From the NCBI GenBank assembly GCA_001972305.1, contig BDDD01000725.1, positions 1 to 64,000 on the forward strand: a DNA stretch of 64,000 nt. Direction: 5' to 3'. Below, in pieces: positions 22,415-34,789 of the stretch. The notes under the pieces are model-generated. The model was not told the DNA's origin and made no database searches. It worked only from the letters and a program-made list of their open reading frames with translations. How positions within the stretch are numbered: the first letter of the stretch is position 1; every line of letters begins with the position of its first letter. The DNA is from Cephalotus follicularis. Lineage: Eukaryota > Streptophyta > Magnoliopsida > Oxalidales > Cephalotaceae. The translations under genes were made by a program, and so were the position numbers.

Positions 22415-22866
22415 AATATGAATCTAACCGATTATATATGCCATCATTCACACATAATGCAATACAAACACAATAATTACATATTTGGTTTGTCATTAAT
22501 TGTTGTAGCCTGTACCACGAAGACACCAAAATAAAGAATCAAAGATAGTATAGATGAAATTGTGGTGTAATTTGAAGTTGGGTCATAAATGAACTACTGA
22601 TCTGGAGAAGAAACATGTTTCATTTTCCTAGAATATTAGAGTGAGACGTGTGTCCAAGTCTCACCGTCGAAACAAGACAACAATAAATCTGTGTCTGTGT
22701 AAGGAAGTTGAAGGTGTTAAATAAATGTAACGACCATTCTCAGATAGGGCAAACGCAAGAGAGACCATTCGTCCCCACTTGTCGGTTGATGATCATAACA
22801 CCATGTGTTGCAGCAGTGAGAGCTTCGTCTCATCTGTTCACATTTCCTTTTTACTTATTTGATGCA
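22415..22866. other. gene-free spacer
   Basis: AT-rich sequence between the gypsy element and the next solo LTR. No feature was recognised. Confidence 0.5.
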
Positions 22867-23510
22867 TGATATGGGAAAAATCTTATATAAGCCTGATGAC
22901 GCGTGTCTTAAGGGAAGGACAACAGCTGTCCTCCCAGGGGATGGGTACGTGGCGTATGTCACGTCATCAACCAAAAGAAAAGCCGCCAAAACAGTCTGAC
23001 ATGCCACACAGATCATGAGGTCAGGCTTGCACGCCCACGCAGCCACTCAAATAGGCTGACACCTCGTCATATCAGTATGGGAAAAGAAACTGACAAACCG
23101 ACACAGCCCTCCAATCCATTAATGGGCTTGCGGCCATAGCCACCAAAAGGGGAGGAGACCAAGGGAAATGTTAGGGTCACTGACGTCCTCTCCCTAGGGG
23201 CAACCAACTCCCGATTGGACGCTCATCAGTCACAGATATTCTTATAAATACCAGTTCAACAGTCAATACAAAAGTTAGCCATGTTTCTAGCACAAAAAGA
23301 ACCTAAATACTCTCTGTACAACTGATAACTTGAGCGTCGGGGTGTCTCCGGGAGCACAACCTCCTGGACCTTCTACTGTTCTCTCTTGCTTGTGCAAAGA
23401 TCACCAGCCATCACTAAGCTTTCTTTCTCGGACAGATTCCAGCGTTTCCCTAAAACAAATCAAGCCGTTACACGTGGGGTACTGTTGAAGAAAAGATTTT
23501 CGCATCAACA
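22867..23510 (+). mobile_element. solo LTR of the Tat-like family
   Basis: Begins TGATATGGGAAAAATC and ends CGCATCAACA. It shares the TATAAATACCAG box region (near 23244), the GAGCGTCGGGGTGTC block and the TTCTCGGACAGATTCCAGCG and GGGGTACTGTTGAAG blocks with the other copies. Flanks ATGCA and ATACC match at only 3 of 5 bases, so the left boundary is uncertain and may be truncated. Confidence 0.8.
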
Positions 23511-24116
23511 ATACCTCTCTGGCTTCCTCTTTAAAGTTGTTATGTCTTTAGCATCACTGCTTTTTGACCCAAGTTTTTGTTAAAGGTGATTACTAGGAGA
23601 TATAATATTTAGCTCTCTCCTTAAAAAAAAAAAAAAAAGAGTCTCATAGTCGTTTTCTCTTATAAATTGTACGAGTTTCCTTTAAATCACAACTGCAAAA
23701 GGAAATCCCACTTTTTTAAAAAGTGGGTACATAGATAAGAATTGTATTCTTCTAAATACTCGTGATCTTATGACATGTGCCTGTGAAGTTTATAGAACAG
23801 TACTTTTGTTTTTTAACTGGTGTGGAGGATCATTATTTATTTAAATAAAACTCTTTTAACAGCTAAAGTATAGTGTATAAAATATAATATTTATAAATAA
23901 ATAGATATTCGATTAATTTAAATCGGTTTATTGATCAGCCCTGCATCTCACATAAAGTTACTAAAAACATTATAGTAAAAAGTGTAGCAAAAATTGCAAG
24001 TTAGAACACAAAAATATAGAAAGAGTACATAACTAAATATGCCATTCACGTCCAAGTGGTTAAAAACCACGCGCTCTACCACTGAGATAAGATGGAAGGA
24101 GGAAGGAGCCCAATCC
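23511..24116. other. AT-rich spacer left of the duplicated block
   Basis: No coding signal. Contains a poly-A run near 23622 and the tRNA-Lys-like relic at 24041-24094. Confidence 0.5.
24041..24094 (-). pseudogene. tRNA-Lys(UUU)-like 5' fragment
   Basis: On the minus strand it reads CTCAGTGGTAGAGCGCGTGG, then TTTTTAACCACTTGGACGTG. This matches the D-arm (A box) and anticodon arm of a plant tRNA-Lys, with a seven-base loop giving anticodon TTT. The T-arm and B box are missing and the acceptor stem is not paired, so it is a truncated tRNA gene or the head of a tRNA-derived SINE, not a working tRNA. Confidence 0.6.
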
Positions 24117-24475
24117 AATACTTTCTGCTGCTAAACTATGGGGTTGGGAGCAAGTATAGATAAGATGAAATGTAATCTTTGTAATTTATTGATCTCCTTG
24201 AAATCAGACAACAATTTGTGTACAAAGGATCTTCAAAGATATATGTCCCATTGAATCTTCTCTATAGTGAAAAGTTCTCAGATTTAGACTTTTAACATAG
24301 AATCAGTATGTATTTAGACCTATATGCCATTTATACTTAAGGTGGTTCAAGTCATCCGGTAACATGTATCCTATTTGTAATTCCAGTAATGCAATAGCAA
24401 GGTCGAGAATCTCCACACTAGTTGGTATGCCAATAGAGCAGAAAGCTTCAACAACTTATCTTGAGCATGATTTAT

Positions 24476-27059
24476 CTATTGCCTCAGAACTCTGTTGGAG
24501 CTAAAAGAAAAGTTCTCTTCACCAGCAATGGTAGAGTGCAGCCTTCCTCCAGCCCAACCATTGTTCAATGCACGAACAGCAGCACGAGCTGGATCCCCAG
24601 TGACATGGCTTCCCTCAACTTGCTCGTCAAAATCTGGAAGACCAGTTTCCTTTCTTCTCTTTCTCTCCTCATCTCTTTCTTTCCTCAGCCAACTTTCCAC
24701 TGTTCTCTGGAAGTCCCAAGTTCAAAAGAAGTATTAACCATAGAAAACTCAAGCATAGCAACTTTAACCTAAAAGCATTACATAAACTATCCACAGTCAA
24801 ATTTCAATAAAAAAAGGTACATTGAACTTCTTTGAACAAGAAAATGAAATATGAATGGCCTGTTTTAATCAAATAACCAACAAATGAACTTGGAAGGACT
24901 AACCATCAGTGACAAGTTGCTAATCTCCTTGATTTTGTTCATTGGCATGGCTAATTGCAATTTCCCATGAGCCACATACACCTGTGAGCAAAAGATGTCA
25001 AGGAATGAGCAAGAACTCAACCAATAGTGTATATATTTTTTTTCTATTTCATACTACACAAGTAGAAAGCATCTAAAAAGGAATCGAGGAATACAATATG
25101 GGATGGCCAGTCCTCTAGGCCATCAAATATATGTGTTGCATAGACAATCGTGGCACCACGCTCTCTACATTCCTTCTTTAGAAACTTCAGAAGGTCTGCT
25201 CTTGCTAGAACATCAAGGTCAACTGTTATCTCATCCAGAAGTAGAACCTAAGAAAGGAAGGAGATGCACTTGATAAATGGAAAAGGGAAAGCAAAAAACT
25301 AGAATCTAAGGTGAGAAGGTAACACAATTGAGAAGAAACATATTATGCAGTTGAGTTCAAATATCATGCTAAAGGCAAAAATACCTTGAATGGCTTAAGA
25401 AGACCCATACAAATTTGCACTCGTCTTCTCTGACCATCAGATGCCTTGTGCATCCTCCATGATAAATCAATATCCAAAACCTACATCAGCAAGAAAACAA
25501 ATTAGATTTTGATAGCCTGCGCACAGGATAGATAGATTAAGGACCAAGAAAAAAAAATAAAGTAAGAAAGCAACACCATATTTGGAGACTTGAATGAAAA
25601 ATGAACGACATGTTTAGATTCTTTAAATCTTTATAGATAATTGAAAACATTGTAGGGTTTATAATTTGATTTAATTACTTTAATTATCAAAAGAGAGTAA
25701 GATATTACTCATATTTGGAAGGATGAGGCCACCAGATGTAAACTTTCCCTCACTAATAGGCTGTATCTAGGTATGTGTGGAAAATGCCTCACAATGTCAC
25801 ACAAACATAATCTCATGCTCAAGCCTGTTTAACAATGAAAAAATAAATCACCCTACAATTAGTTAAGTATCCAACTCGTAAAAACTTGTCTTCTCAGGAA
25901 CTTATAATAAACATAGCCAGTGAATAATCACACAAATTCATGAGCATCTTGCCTATGGAGGCTGTTCTATATGGCTGCTAAATTACTAATGAATGATGCA
26001 TTGAAACTGACGGGGTAATATACTCCATAGATTCTGAGAGTCTAGGCCTAGGGAATAAGAAGTAGGCAGGTTGTTCTCACTGAGATGTGGTGAAAAATAT
26101 AAGTTTTGTCCAATAATTCATACTTACATGCTTTTTTTTTTTTTTTCATATAGAGTGAAGATGAATTTTAAAAATCCAGGTCCCAGAATTGCAGAAACAA
26201 CGCTTTAGCCCCAGTCTAGATGACCTCTCTTATTACATTCCATCTTACCATTATTAGTTCAGCTCTTCTATGAGGATCAATACTCGCAACCCCAAATATC
26301 ATTTTCTCTGCAGACACATCCATTTGTATTGGAACATCAAAACCAGCGAAAGCAACTTCTCGCCTCCACTGCAATAGAAGAACTTCTATAAGAAGACTTC
26401 AATCCGATATAACTACCATTAAGTTCTAAATCAACAGTTATCTCTCCTAGCTATCTAACATATGCAAACACTTGCAACACAATTTGGCCATACATTCATA
26501 AGAAAAGCAAAATTAAAATTTCTTAATGTTCTACCACATAATCAAAATTTTAGAATAAATAACTCCATAATCACCATATGCCACCAAACTTTTTCAAAAT
26601 GAATTTGTGCCATTATAGCCACACTGATTGACATTTTCTATAAACAACGACTTAAATCACTTGTGGGCGTTTAAAACCAACGAATTGTTTGGACTACTTA
26701 CTCACGTAGAACTATATGTATACATGACGAGAGATCCTTGCGTGCACTTAGTATTATACCACGTGACTAATCATTAAGCTAATACATGTTTAAGTGTCAT
26801 TAGATTAGTGCGCAAGTCATTTAAATACACTTAATATAAAGCAAAAAAGTTAAATAAATAAAGAAAGACACCTCTCCTCCAAGATAACAGAGATCACCGG
26901 ATGACGTCAAACCCGTATCATGAAATGCGGGTCTTCCTAACACCCGAACCATGTGAGGATCCACCATGTGCTTCCCGCCCAATATTTTCAATAACGTAGT
27001 TTTCCCTAATCAATCAACAAAAACAATCAAACAAAGAAAATACAAAAATAAATTAATTC

Positions 27060-27092
<33 letters not shown>

Positions 27093-27297
27093 ATAAAGAT
27101 TAAACGCAGTGTTTTGGAAAATGCTAACCAGCGCCATTAGATCCAACGAGAAGGCAACGGTCACCGGAATTGAGGGTGAGATGGAAATCTTCGATCAATG
27201 GGATGGACCCCGGGGGAGGATGGCCGTCGATTCCCGGGTAAGTGAATCTGAGTCCGTTGATCTCCACCGTTGATTTTGAGTTCTCCGTTACCGCCAT
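24476..27297 (-). CDS. ABCI20: ABC transporter I family member 20-like, copy 1
   Basis: Seven exons with GT-AG borders: 27129-27297, 26872-27005, 26249-26368, 25385-25480, 25095-25247, 24904-24981, 24476-24706. Together they give an intact 326-residue protein. It is a single ATP-binding domain without membrane segments: Walker A GSNGAGKTT (52-60), a degenerate signature SDGQR (155-159), Walker B VLLLDE (174-179) and an H-loop ATH (210-212), then a charged C-terminal extension of about 75 residues ([15 protein letters not shown]). This is the ABCI19/20/21 type, soluble proteins that in Arabidopsis act at the ER surface and affect cytokinin responses. I chose the ATG at 27297 because the product then starts [16 protein letters not shown], close to the family; an in-frame ATG seven codons upstream also exists. 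It is transcribed away from TRAPPC4, with 1.7 kb between their starts. Confidence 0.95.
27066..27092. repeat. (CT)n microsatellite in ABCI20 intron 1, copy 1
   Basis: About thirteen CT units. The copy at 33986-34012 has the same length, which is notable for a fast-mutating repeat. Confidence 0.9.
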
Positions 27298-27467
27298 GTT
27301 TTGTAATTTGTGATTCAAAGAAGTGAGAGACTGCTATTTGTACACGTCAGGAATCGCGGTTTTATTTTCGAGGCCTTCTTTTTCGTTTATATTACAAAAC
27401 ATAAAGAACGATAAGGTGGTTTAATAAAAGTCCAATTGCATTTTTTATTTTTGTGGTTATTTAATGT

Positions 27468-27869
27468 TAGGTGTGGAATCCGATCGGGTAAAACCTGACC
27501 CGAGCTGACATGGCCGGGTTGAAAATCATAGAACCCGAAACCTAATAAAACATCATGAATTCTGAAATATACAATCCAAAACCAAATTTGGATAGAGAAA
27601 AAAATCGAACTGATTCATCGTGTTTGGATCGGTTTTTTGGATTCAGTTCCCACAAAATGATGTGATTTGATCGGGTCGGGTTTCTGTAAAATACGATCCG
27701 ATCCAATGTGACCGTGCTATAAATTACAAAATTCGAAACCGAATTGGATACGACGGGTTATGAAATTTACAATCCGAAACTGAAACTAGGTATTAAAAAA
27801 ATATGAGCCGATCCCCCGGATTCGGTTCGGAGCATATCTTCAGTTTTCTGGATTAAATTCGCATCCCTA
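27468..27869. mobile_element. hAT-like MITE in the ABCI20-TRAPPC4 intergenic region, copy 1
   Basis: Ends TAGGTGTGGAATCCGATC and GGATTAAATTCGCATCCCTA are imperfect inverted repeats. Flanks TTTAATGT (27460-27467) and TTTAATAG (27870-27877) match at 6 of 8 bases, which fits an old hAT target-site duplication. The body is full of GATCCG/CGGATC and CCCGA motifs. It lies 170 bp upstream of the ABCI20 start codon, so it probably sits in or beside its promoter. Confidence 0.75.
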
Positions 27870-29003
27870 TTTAATAGAGAAAGTTATTAGATTTTCTCTC
27901 TCTAACTATTTTTTAATACATAAATAAATATGATTGAGAGTCTATTGTCTTGAATATAAATTATCTGTTTGTCTATGGAGCATTAACATTCCAAATGATG
28001 ATAATCCTTTGAAATCGTGAATATAACATTCTTTAGACATGATGTCTTCGAAGAGAAGGTATTGTAGAGTTTACCATGTTAACGACACAAAGTTATAATT
28101 CCATTGTACCTTATAGAATTTTTCATCTTAAAGAGACTAATTATGAGTCAAAGGCAAATGAGAAGAGGAAACATTATTGATAGAGTAATGCTATCAACCA
28201 CAAGTGATATGGTATTATAAATACATCATAATTAAGTTGTGAAAATATCATTAGTGTTTTTCTAAACATAATTAATGATAAGTTTCAACCTATTATATCT
28301 TATGTAATGGTATTTTTTGAGACATGACATCACATGTTTTTCGGATTCTATTATTAGATTGTTTGAGACTGCTCGACAAGTACAAAATTAGCCATTTGAG
28401 CTATCGCAAGTTTCTTCTTGTCCAAAGTTTAATTATGGAATAACTATAGTTCTCAAATTAGCTTGGAATGCATATATATATTTACCCATGAAGAGAGAGT
28501 AATAGAATGACTGATATATAATCAACAATATCATGATGTTTCTTATGTTTGTATGTAAATTATTTTTGAATGGTAGAATGAGGATTTTTTTAATAGATTT
28601 TTTCTTTTTTATTAATGTTCCACTAAATATCGAAACGACACCTTTGACATTTTCTTTTAAATTGCATTAATTCAATCAGAAATGTAAGAATCAAATAGAA
28701 GAGAGATGGGGGATAAATGTAATTTCAAGTAGAGAAATGGGATAACAGATTTTGTAAAACTTCAAGGGTGTTCTTATAAAAAGAAAAGGTCATGCAACGT
28801 GGCTGCAAAAGAACCGGTTAAGTTTTCAATGATTACCCACCCACCCGTGACCCAACCATGACCCACCCTGTGGTCACCAACTCTATACTGATTAGTGGAT
28901 CTATAGATTCAATACACACACGGATTTTTTTTTTTTTAGGGTTTTATTAAATGCAAAACTAGTTACAGTTCCATTTCGCGATATCTTCAATTACTTGTTG
29001 GAA

Positions 29004-30127
29004 ATGGCAGCAATTTACAGTCTTTACATAATCAACAAATCAGGCGGCTTGATCTTCTACAAGGTTACTCCTCTTTAATCTCTCTTAATCAAATATCTGT
29101 ATCTTTAATTTATTTATTTATGTCTTTTTAAATAAGGGAAAATTAAAAAATTTGAAAAATATTTAGGATTATGGATCATCTGGAAGGATGGATACAAATG
29201 ATAGCTTGAGGGTGGCTAGTTTATGGCACTCAATGCATGCAATATCTCAACAGCTATCACCTACTACAGGCTGTCAAGGCATTGAACTCCTTGAAGCTGA
29301 CACTTTTGATCTCCATTGCTTCCAGTCTCTTACTGGTAATTTCTTCAGTTTTTAAACTTCACTTTGCTTAATGGGTTTTTTATTTGTTTGTTACTGGTTT
29401 AGGATATGTTGTTAATCATCGATCAATAATCACTTTGATGTCTTCATGTTGTAATCTAGTTTGCTGTAAGCCTCAGATGAGGAAAATAATTTTTGCAAAA
29501 TTGATAGGCATGCTTGAACAACAAACTAGCTAAAAACTCAATATATTCGTATCGTATCAGCCATCTATTTAAAATGCTTCAACAACAAACTAGCTAAAAA
29601 CTACATATATTCGTATATCAGCGATCTATTTAAAATGCTTTCTGGGACTGAATTACTGAATTTAAGATAACTATAACATCAAGCCTGTGATCCGTAAACT
29701 GGCCAACGTAAGGGATGAATGTTTTGGTCGTTCTAGCATTTGTTTGGATATTGTTTGTTTTGGTCGCGTTAGCATTTGAGTGACAATAATAGATTAGATT
29801 CAATGGTATGACACATTATTTCGCGGGATTATCGAGGATGCATCTTTGTCGGTTGTTCACCGGTTTTATTTTTTTTTTCTCTGGGAAATTGTTGAATATA
29901 GGAAATAACTGTTTTCTATCTTATATACAGGAACAAAGTTCTTTGTTGTTTCTGAACCTGGGACACAGCACATGGATAGTCTCTTAAAAGTAATCTATGA
30001 ATTGTACACGGATTATGTCTTGAAAAATCCCTTTTATGAGATGGAGATGCCCATACGTTGTGACCTGTTCGATATCAACCTGACACAAGCAATACATAAA
30101 GATCGTGTTGCCTTGTTGGGGAGATGA
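29004..30127 (+). CDS. TRAPPC4: TRAPP complex subunit 4 (Trs23/synbindin-like), copy 1
   Basis: Three exons, 29004-29063, 29167-29335 and 29931-30127, give an intact 141-residue protein from ATG to TGA, the usual plant length (shorter than animal TRAPPC4, which has a PDZ-like insert). It has the longin-like N terminus MAAIYSLYIINKSGGLIFYK, then LWHSMHAISQQLSP, GIELLEADTFDLHCFQSLTG, NPFYEMEMPIRCDLF and the VALLGR end. In other organisms TRAPPC4 is a core subunit of TRAPP tethering complexes acting on Rab GTPases at the ER-Golgi interface. Copy 1 has Ser93 and His132, where copy 2 has Asn and Gln. Confidence 0.95.
29511..29640. repeat. 65-bp tandem duplication in TRAPPC4 intron 2, copy 1
   Basis: AACAACAAACTAGCTAAAAA through TATTCGTAT, CATCTATTTAAAATGCTT occurs twice in tandem. 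It is present identically at 36431-36560 in the second gene copy. Confidence 0.9.
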
Positions 30128-30363
30128 GATGAACCACCAACTGCCAAAAACATGTATCTACCCAAATTGTTCGGGTATCTTCATCTGTACAAATCCAACT
30201 CTGGAATTTATTTCACAATCGATGAAACGTGTAAGATATTGGTAATCATGGAGTTATAATCTTATTTAAATTCTAAGAAACTTGGATTACTGAATTATTC
30301 ATTTTAACTTTTCTTTGGTACAAGAGAAGAGCTTCGATGCTTATTTATTTGAACTTTGTTGTT

Positions 30364-31036
30364 CGTTCCATATGAAATATGTATCTACCCTCCTTTTGGT
30401 GGTGTGTTTAGTTGTGAACGGTAGCAATTTACAGAGAGGATTGAATTGTCAACGAGCATAGTGTGTTAGACTAGCACATAAGGAGAGTTTTCTTGTTAAT
30501 TGAATCGGGGGGAAATCTGTACGTTTCGCCGATGAAAACATCCTTAAGAGCTGGTGCTTGTCATGTAGTTCATGGTGCACACAGAAAGCTTATGATTGTA
30601 TTCTTCAGCACCTGCATATACTGCACTGAATTTTAAGTGAAGAATTCCCTTATTTTATCAGGGTTCGGGAAGCATATGTTTGTTAGATGTGCCCCACTTG
30701 ACTGTCTACATCTAATTTTGCAATATAAATATAAAGGAAGTATGCATTTATTCTATATGCACACAAAAAAGAGGGGCCAATTTGTATACGTCCATCATTG
30801 GAATTGAAATAGCAAGTGCTACTACTGAGTCCATTCTTAAACGTACGAGGCAGGGCAGTTACATGCCAAAATTCATTCTCCAAGCTAAGAAGAAAACAAA
30901 AAGACTAGAAATACATCGAGTTGGTCATTGCTTAGTAAACTGGAAAATTGGGACTTCATGACAGCTTCACCAGAAAAAATTGGGAGTCCGTACCCCTTCA
31001 GGCACCAAGGGGTGCAGAAAGTTAAGGGACAACATA
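30364..31036. other. unique spacer between the duplicated gene pairs
   Basis: This 673-bp sequence is present once. It could be the original right end of the duplicated unit (period 6920 bp) that copy 2 lacks, or filler at the junction. Immediately left is the TRAPPC4 copy 1 3' flank and immediately right is the ABCI20 copy 2 3' flank. No coding signal. Confidence 0.8.
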
Positions 31037-31395
31037 AATACTTTCTGCTGCTAAACTATGGGGTTGGGAGCAAGTATAGATAAGATGAAATGTAATCTTT
31101 GTAATTTATTGATCTCCTTGAAATCAGACAACAATTTGTGTACAAAGGATCTTCAAAGATATATGTCCCATTGAATCTTCTCTATAGTGAAAAGTTCTCA
31201 GATTTAGACTTTTAACATAGAATCAGTATGTATTTAGACCTATATGCCATTTATACTTAAGGTGGTTCAAGTCATCCGGTAACATGTATCCTATTTGTAA
31301 TTCCAGTAATGCAATAGCAAGGTCGAGAATCTCCACACTAGTTGGTATGCCAATAGAGCAGAAAGCTTCAACAACTTATCTTGAGCATGATTTAT

Positions 31396-33979
31396 CTATT
31401 GCCTCAGAACTCTGTTGGAGCTAAAAGAAAAGTTCTCTTCACCAGCAATGGTAGAGTGCAGCCTTCCTCCAGCCCAACCATTGTTCAATGCACGAACAGC
31501 AGCACGAGCTGGATCCCCAGTGACATGGCTTCCCTCAACTTGCTCGTCAAAATCTGGAAGACCAGTTTCCTTTCTTCTCTTTCTCTCCTCATCTCTTTCT
31601 TTCCTCAGCCAACTTTCCACTGTTCTCTGGAAGTCCCAAGTTCAAAAGAAGTATTAACCATAGAAAACTCAAGCATAGCAACTTTAACCTAAAAGCATTA
31701 CATAAACTATCCACAGTCAAATTTCAATAAAAAAAGGTACATTGAACTTCTTTGAACAAGAAAATGAAATATGAATGGCCTGTTTTAATCAAATAACCAA
31801 CAAATGAACTTGGAAGGACTAACCATCAGTGACAAGTTGCTAATCTCCTTGATTTTGTTCATTGGCATGGCTAATTGCAATTTCCCATGAGCCACATACA
31901 CCTGTGAGCAAAAGATGTCAAGGAATGAGCAAGAACTCAACCAATAGTGTATATATTTTTTTTCTATTTCATACTACACAAGTAGAAAGCATCTAAAAAG
32001 GAATCGAGGAATACAATATGGGATGGCCAGTCCTCTAGGCCATCAAATATATGTGTTGCATAGACAATCGTGGCACCACGCTCTCTACATTCCTTCTTTA
32101 GAAACTTCAGAAGGTCTGCTCTTGCTAGAACATCAAGGTCAACTGTTATCTCATCCAGAAGTAGAACCTAAGAAAGGAAGGAGATGCACTTGATAAATGG
32201 AAAAGGGAAAGCAAAAAACTAGAATCTAAGGTGAGAAGGTAACACAATTGAGAAGAAACATATTATGCAGTTGAGTTCAAATATCATGCTAAAGGCAAAA
32301 ATACCTTGAATGGCTTAAGAAGACCCATACAAATTTGCACTCGTCTTCTCTGACCATCAGATGCCTTGTGCATCCTCCATGATAAATCAATATCCAAAAC
32401 CTACATCAGCAAGAAAACAAATTAGATTTTGATAGCCTGCGCACAGGATAGATAGATTAAGGACCAAGAAAAAAAAATAAAGTAAGAAAGCAACACCATA
32501 TTTGGAGACTTGAATGAAAAATGAACGACATGTTTAGATTCTTTAAATCTTTATAGATAATTGAAAACATTGTAGGGTTTATAATTTGATTTAATTACTT
32601 TAATTATCAAAAGAGAGTAAGATATTACTCATATTTGGAAGGATGAGGCCACCAGATGTAAACTTTCCCTCACTAATAGGCTGTATCTAGGTATGTGTGG
32701 AAAATGCCTCACAATGTCACACAAACATAATCTCATGCTCAAGCCTGTTTAACAATGAAAAAATAAATCACCCTACAATTAGTTAAGTATCCAACTCGTA
32801 AAAACTTGTCTTCTCAGGAACTTATAATAAACATAGCCAGTGAATAATCACACAAATTCATGAGCATCTTGCCTATGGAGGCTGTTCTATATGGCTGCTA
32901 AATTACTAATGAATGATGCATTGAAACTGACGGGGTAATATACTCCATAGATTCTGAGAGTCTAGGCCTAGGGAATAAGAAGTAGGCAGGTTGTTCTCAC
33001 TGAGATGTGGTGAAAAATATAAGTTTTGTCCAATAATTCATACTTACATGCTTTTTTTTTTTTTTTCATATAGAGTGAAGATGAATTTTAAAAATCCAGG
33101 TCCCAGAATTGCAGAAACAACGCTTTAGCCCCAGTCTAGATGACCTCTCTTATTACATTCCATCTTACCATTATTAGTTCAGCTCTTCTATGAGGATCAA
33201 TACTCGCAACCCCAAATATCATTTTCTCTGCAGACACATCCATTTGTATTGGAACATCAAAACCAGCGAAAGCAACTTCTCGCCTCCACTGCAATAGAAG
33301 AACTTCTATAAGAAGACTTCAATCCGATATAACTACCATTAAGTTCTAAATCAACAGTTATCTCTCCTAGCTATCTAACATATGCAAACACTTGCAACAC
33401 AATTTGGCCATACATTCATAAGAAAAGCAAAATTAAAATTTCTTAATGTTCTACCACATAATCAAAATTTTAGAATAAATAACTCCATAATCACCATATG
33501 CCACCAAACTTTTTCAAAATGAATTTGTGCCATTATAGCCACACTGATTGACATTTTCTATAAACAACGACTTAAATCACTTGTGGGCGTTTAAAACCAA
33601 CGAATTGTTTGGACTACTTACTCACGTAGAACTATATGTATACATGACGAGAGATCCTTGCGTGCACTTAGTATTATACCACGTGACTAATCATTAAGCT
33701 AATACATGTTTAAGTGTCATTAGATTAGTGCGCAAGTCATTTAAATACACTTAATATAAAGCAAAAAAGTTAAATAAATAAAGAAAGACACCTCTCCTCC
33801 AAGATAACAGAGATCACCGGATGACGTCAAACCCGTATCATGAAATGCGGGTCTTCCTAACACCCGAACCATGTGAGGATCCACCATGTGCTTCCCGCCC
33901 AATATTTTCAATAACGTAGTTTTCCCTAATCAATCAACAAAAACAATCAAACAAAGAAAATACAAAAATAAATTAATTC

Positions 33980-34012
<33 letters not shown>

Positions 34013-34217
34013 ATAAAGATTAAACGCAGTGTTTTGGAAAATGCTAACCAGCGCCATTAGATCCAACGAGAAGGCAACGGTCACCGGAATTGAGGGTGAG
34101 ATGGAAATCTTCGATCAATGGGATGGACCCCGGGGGAGGATGGCCGTCGATTCCCGGGTAAGTGAATCTGAGTCCGTTGATCTCCACCGTTGATTTTGAG
34201 TTCTCCGTTACCGCCAT
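31396..34217 (-). CDS. ABCI20: ABC transporter I family member 20-like, copy 2
   Basis: Exons at 34049-34217, 33792-33925, 33169-33288, 32305-32400, 32015-32167, 31824-31901 and 31396-31626, each 6920 bp from its counterpart. The encoded 326-residue protein appears identical to copy 1, with all nucleotide-binding motifs and splice sites kept, so nothing in the coding sequence marks either copy as decaying. Both copies carry the same MITE 170 bp upstream and the same intron microsatellite, and so would be expected to share cis-regulation. Whether both exist in the real genome depends on the assembly being right here. Confidence 0.93.
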
Positions 34218-34387
34218 GTTTTGTAATTTGTGATTCAAAGAAGTGAGAGACTGCTATTTGTACACGTCAGGAATCGCGGTTTTATTTTCGAGGCCTTCTT
34301 TTTCGTTTATATTACAAAACATAAAGAACGATAAGGTGGTTTAATAAAAGTCCAATTGCATTTTTTATTTTTGTGGTTATTTAATGT

Positions 34388-34789
34388 TAGGTGTGGAATC
34401 CGATCGGGTAAAACCTGACCCGAGCTGACATGGCCGGGTTGAAAATCATAGAACCCGAAACCTAATAAAACATCATGAATTCTGAAATATACAATCCAAA
34501 ACCAAATTTGGATAGAGAAAAAAATCGAACTGATTCATCGTGTTTGGATCGGTTTTTTGGATTCAGTTCCCACAAAATGATGTGATTTGATCGGGTCGGG
34601 TTTCTGTAAAATACGATCCGATCCAATGTGACCGTGCTATAAATTACAAAATTCGAAACCGAATTGGATACGACGGGTTATGAAATTTACAATCCGAAAC
34701 TGAAACTAGGTATTAAAAAAATATGAGCCGATCCCCCGGATTCGGTTCGGAGCATATCTTCAGTTTTCTGGATTAAATTCGCATCCCTA
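34388..34789. mobile_element. hAT-like MITE, copy 2
   Basis: Carried along by the segmental duplication and identical in outline to 27468-27869, including the flanking TTTAATGT and TTTAATAG. Confidence 0.75.

Larger units (their letters stand above)
24117..30363. repeat. segmental duplication, copy 1 (ABCI20-TRAPPC4 pair)
   Basis: Matches 31037-37288 in direct orientation with an offset of 6920 bp. From 24117 to about 29800 every line I compared is identical, including the poly-T at 26140, the CT microsatellite at 27066 and the poly-T at 28925. From 29801 to the end about a dozen substitutions and small indels appear. A unique 673-bp stretch (30364-31036) separates the copies. Confidence 0.95.

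Noticed and set aside
24041-24094. A functional tRNA-Lys gene
   Set aside because: The T-arm, B box and paired acceptor stem are missing.
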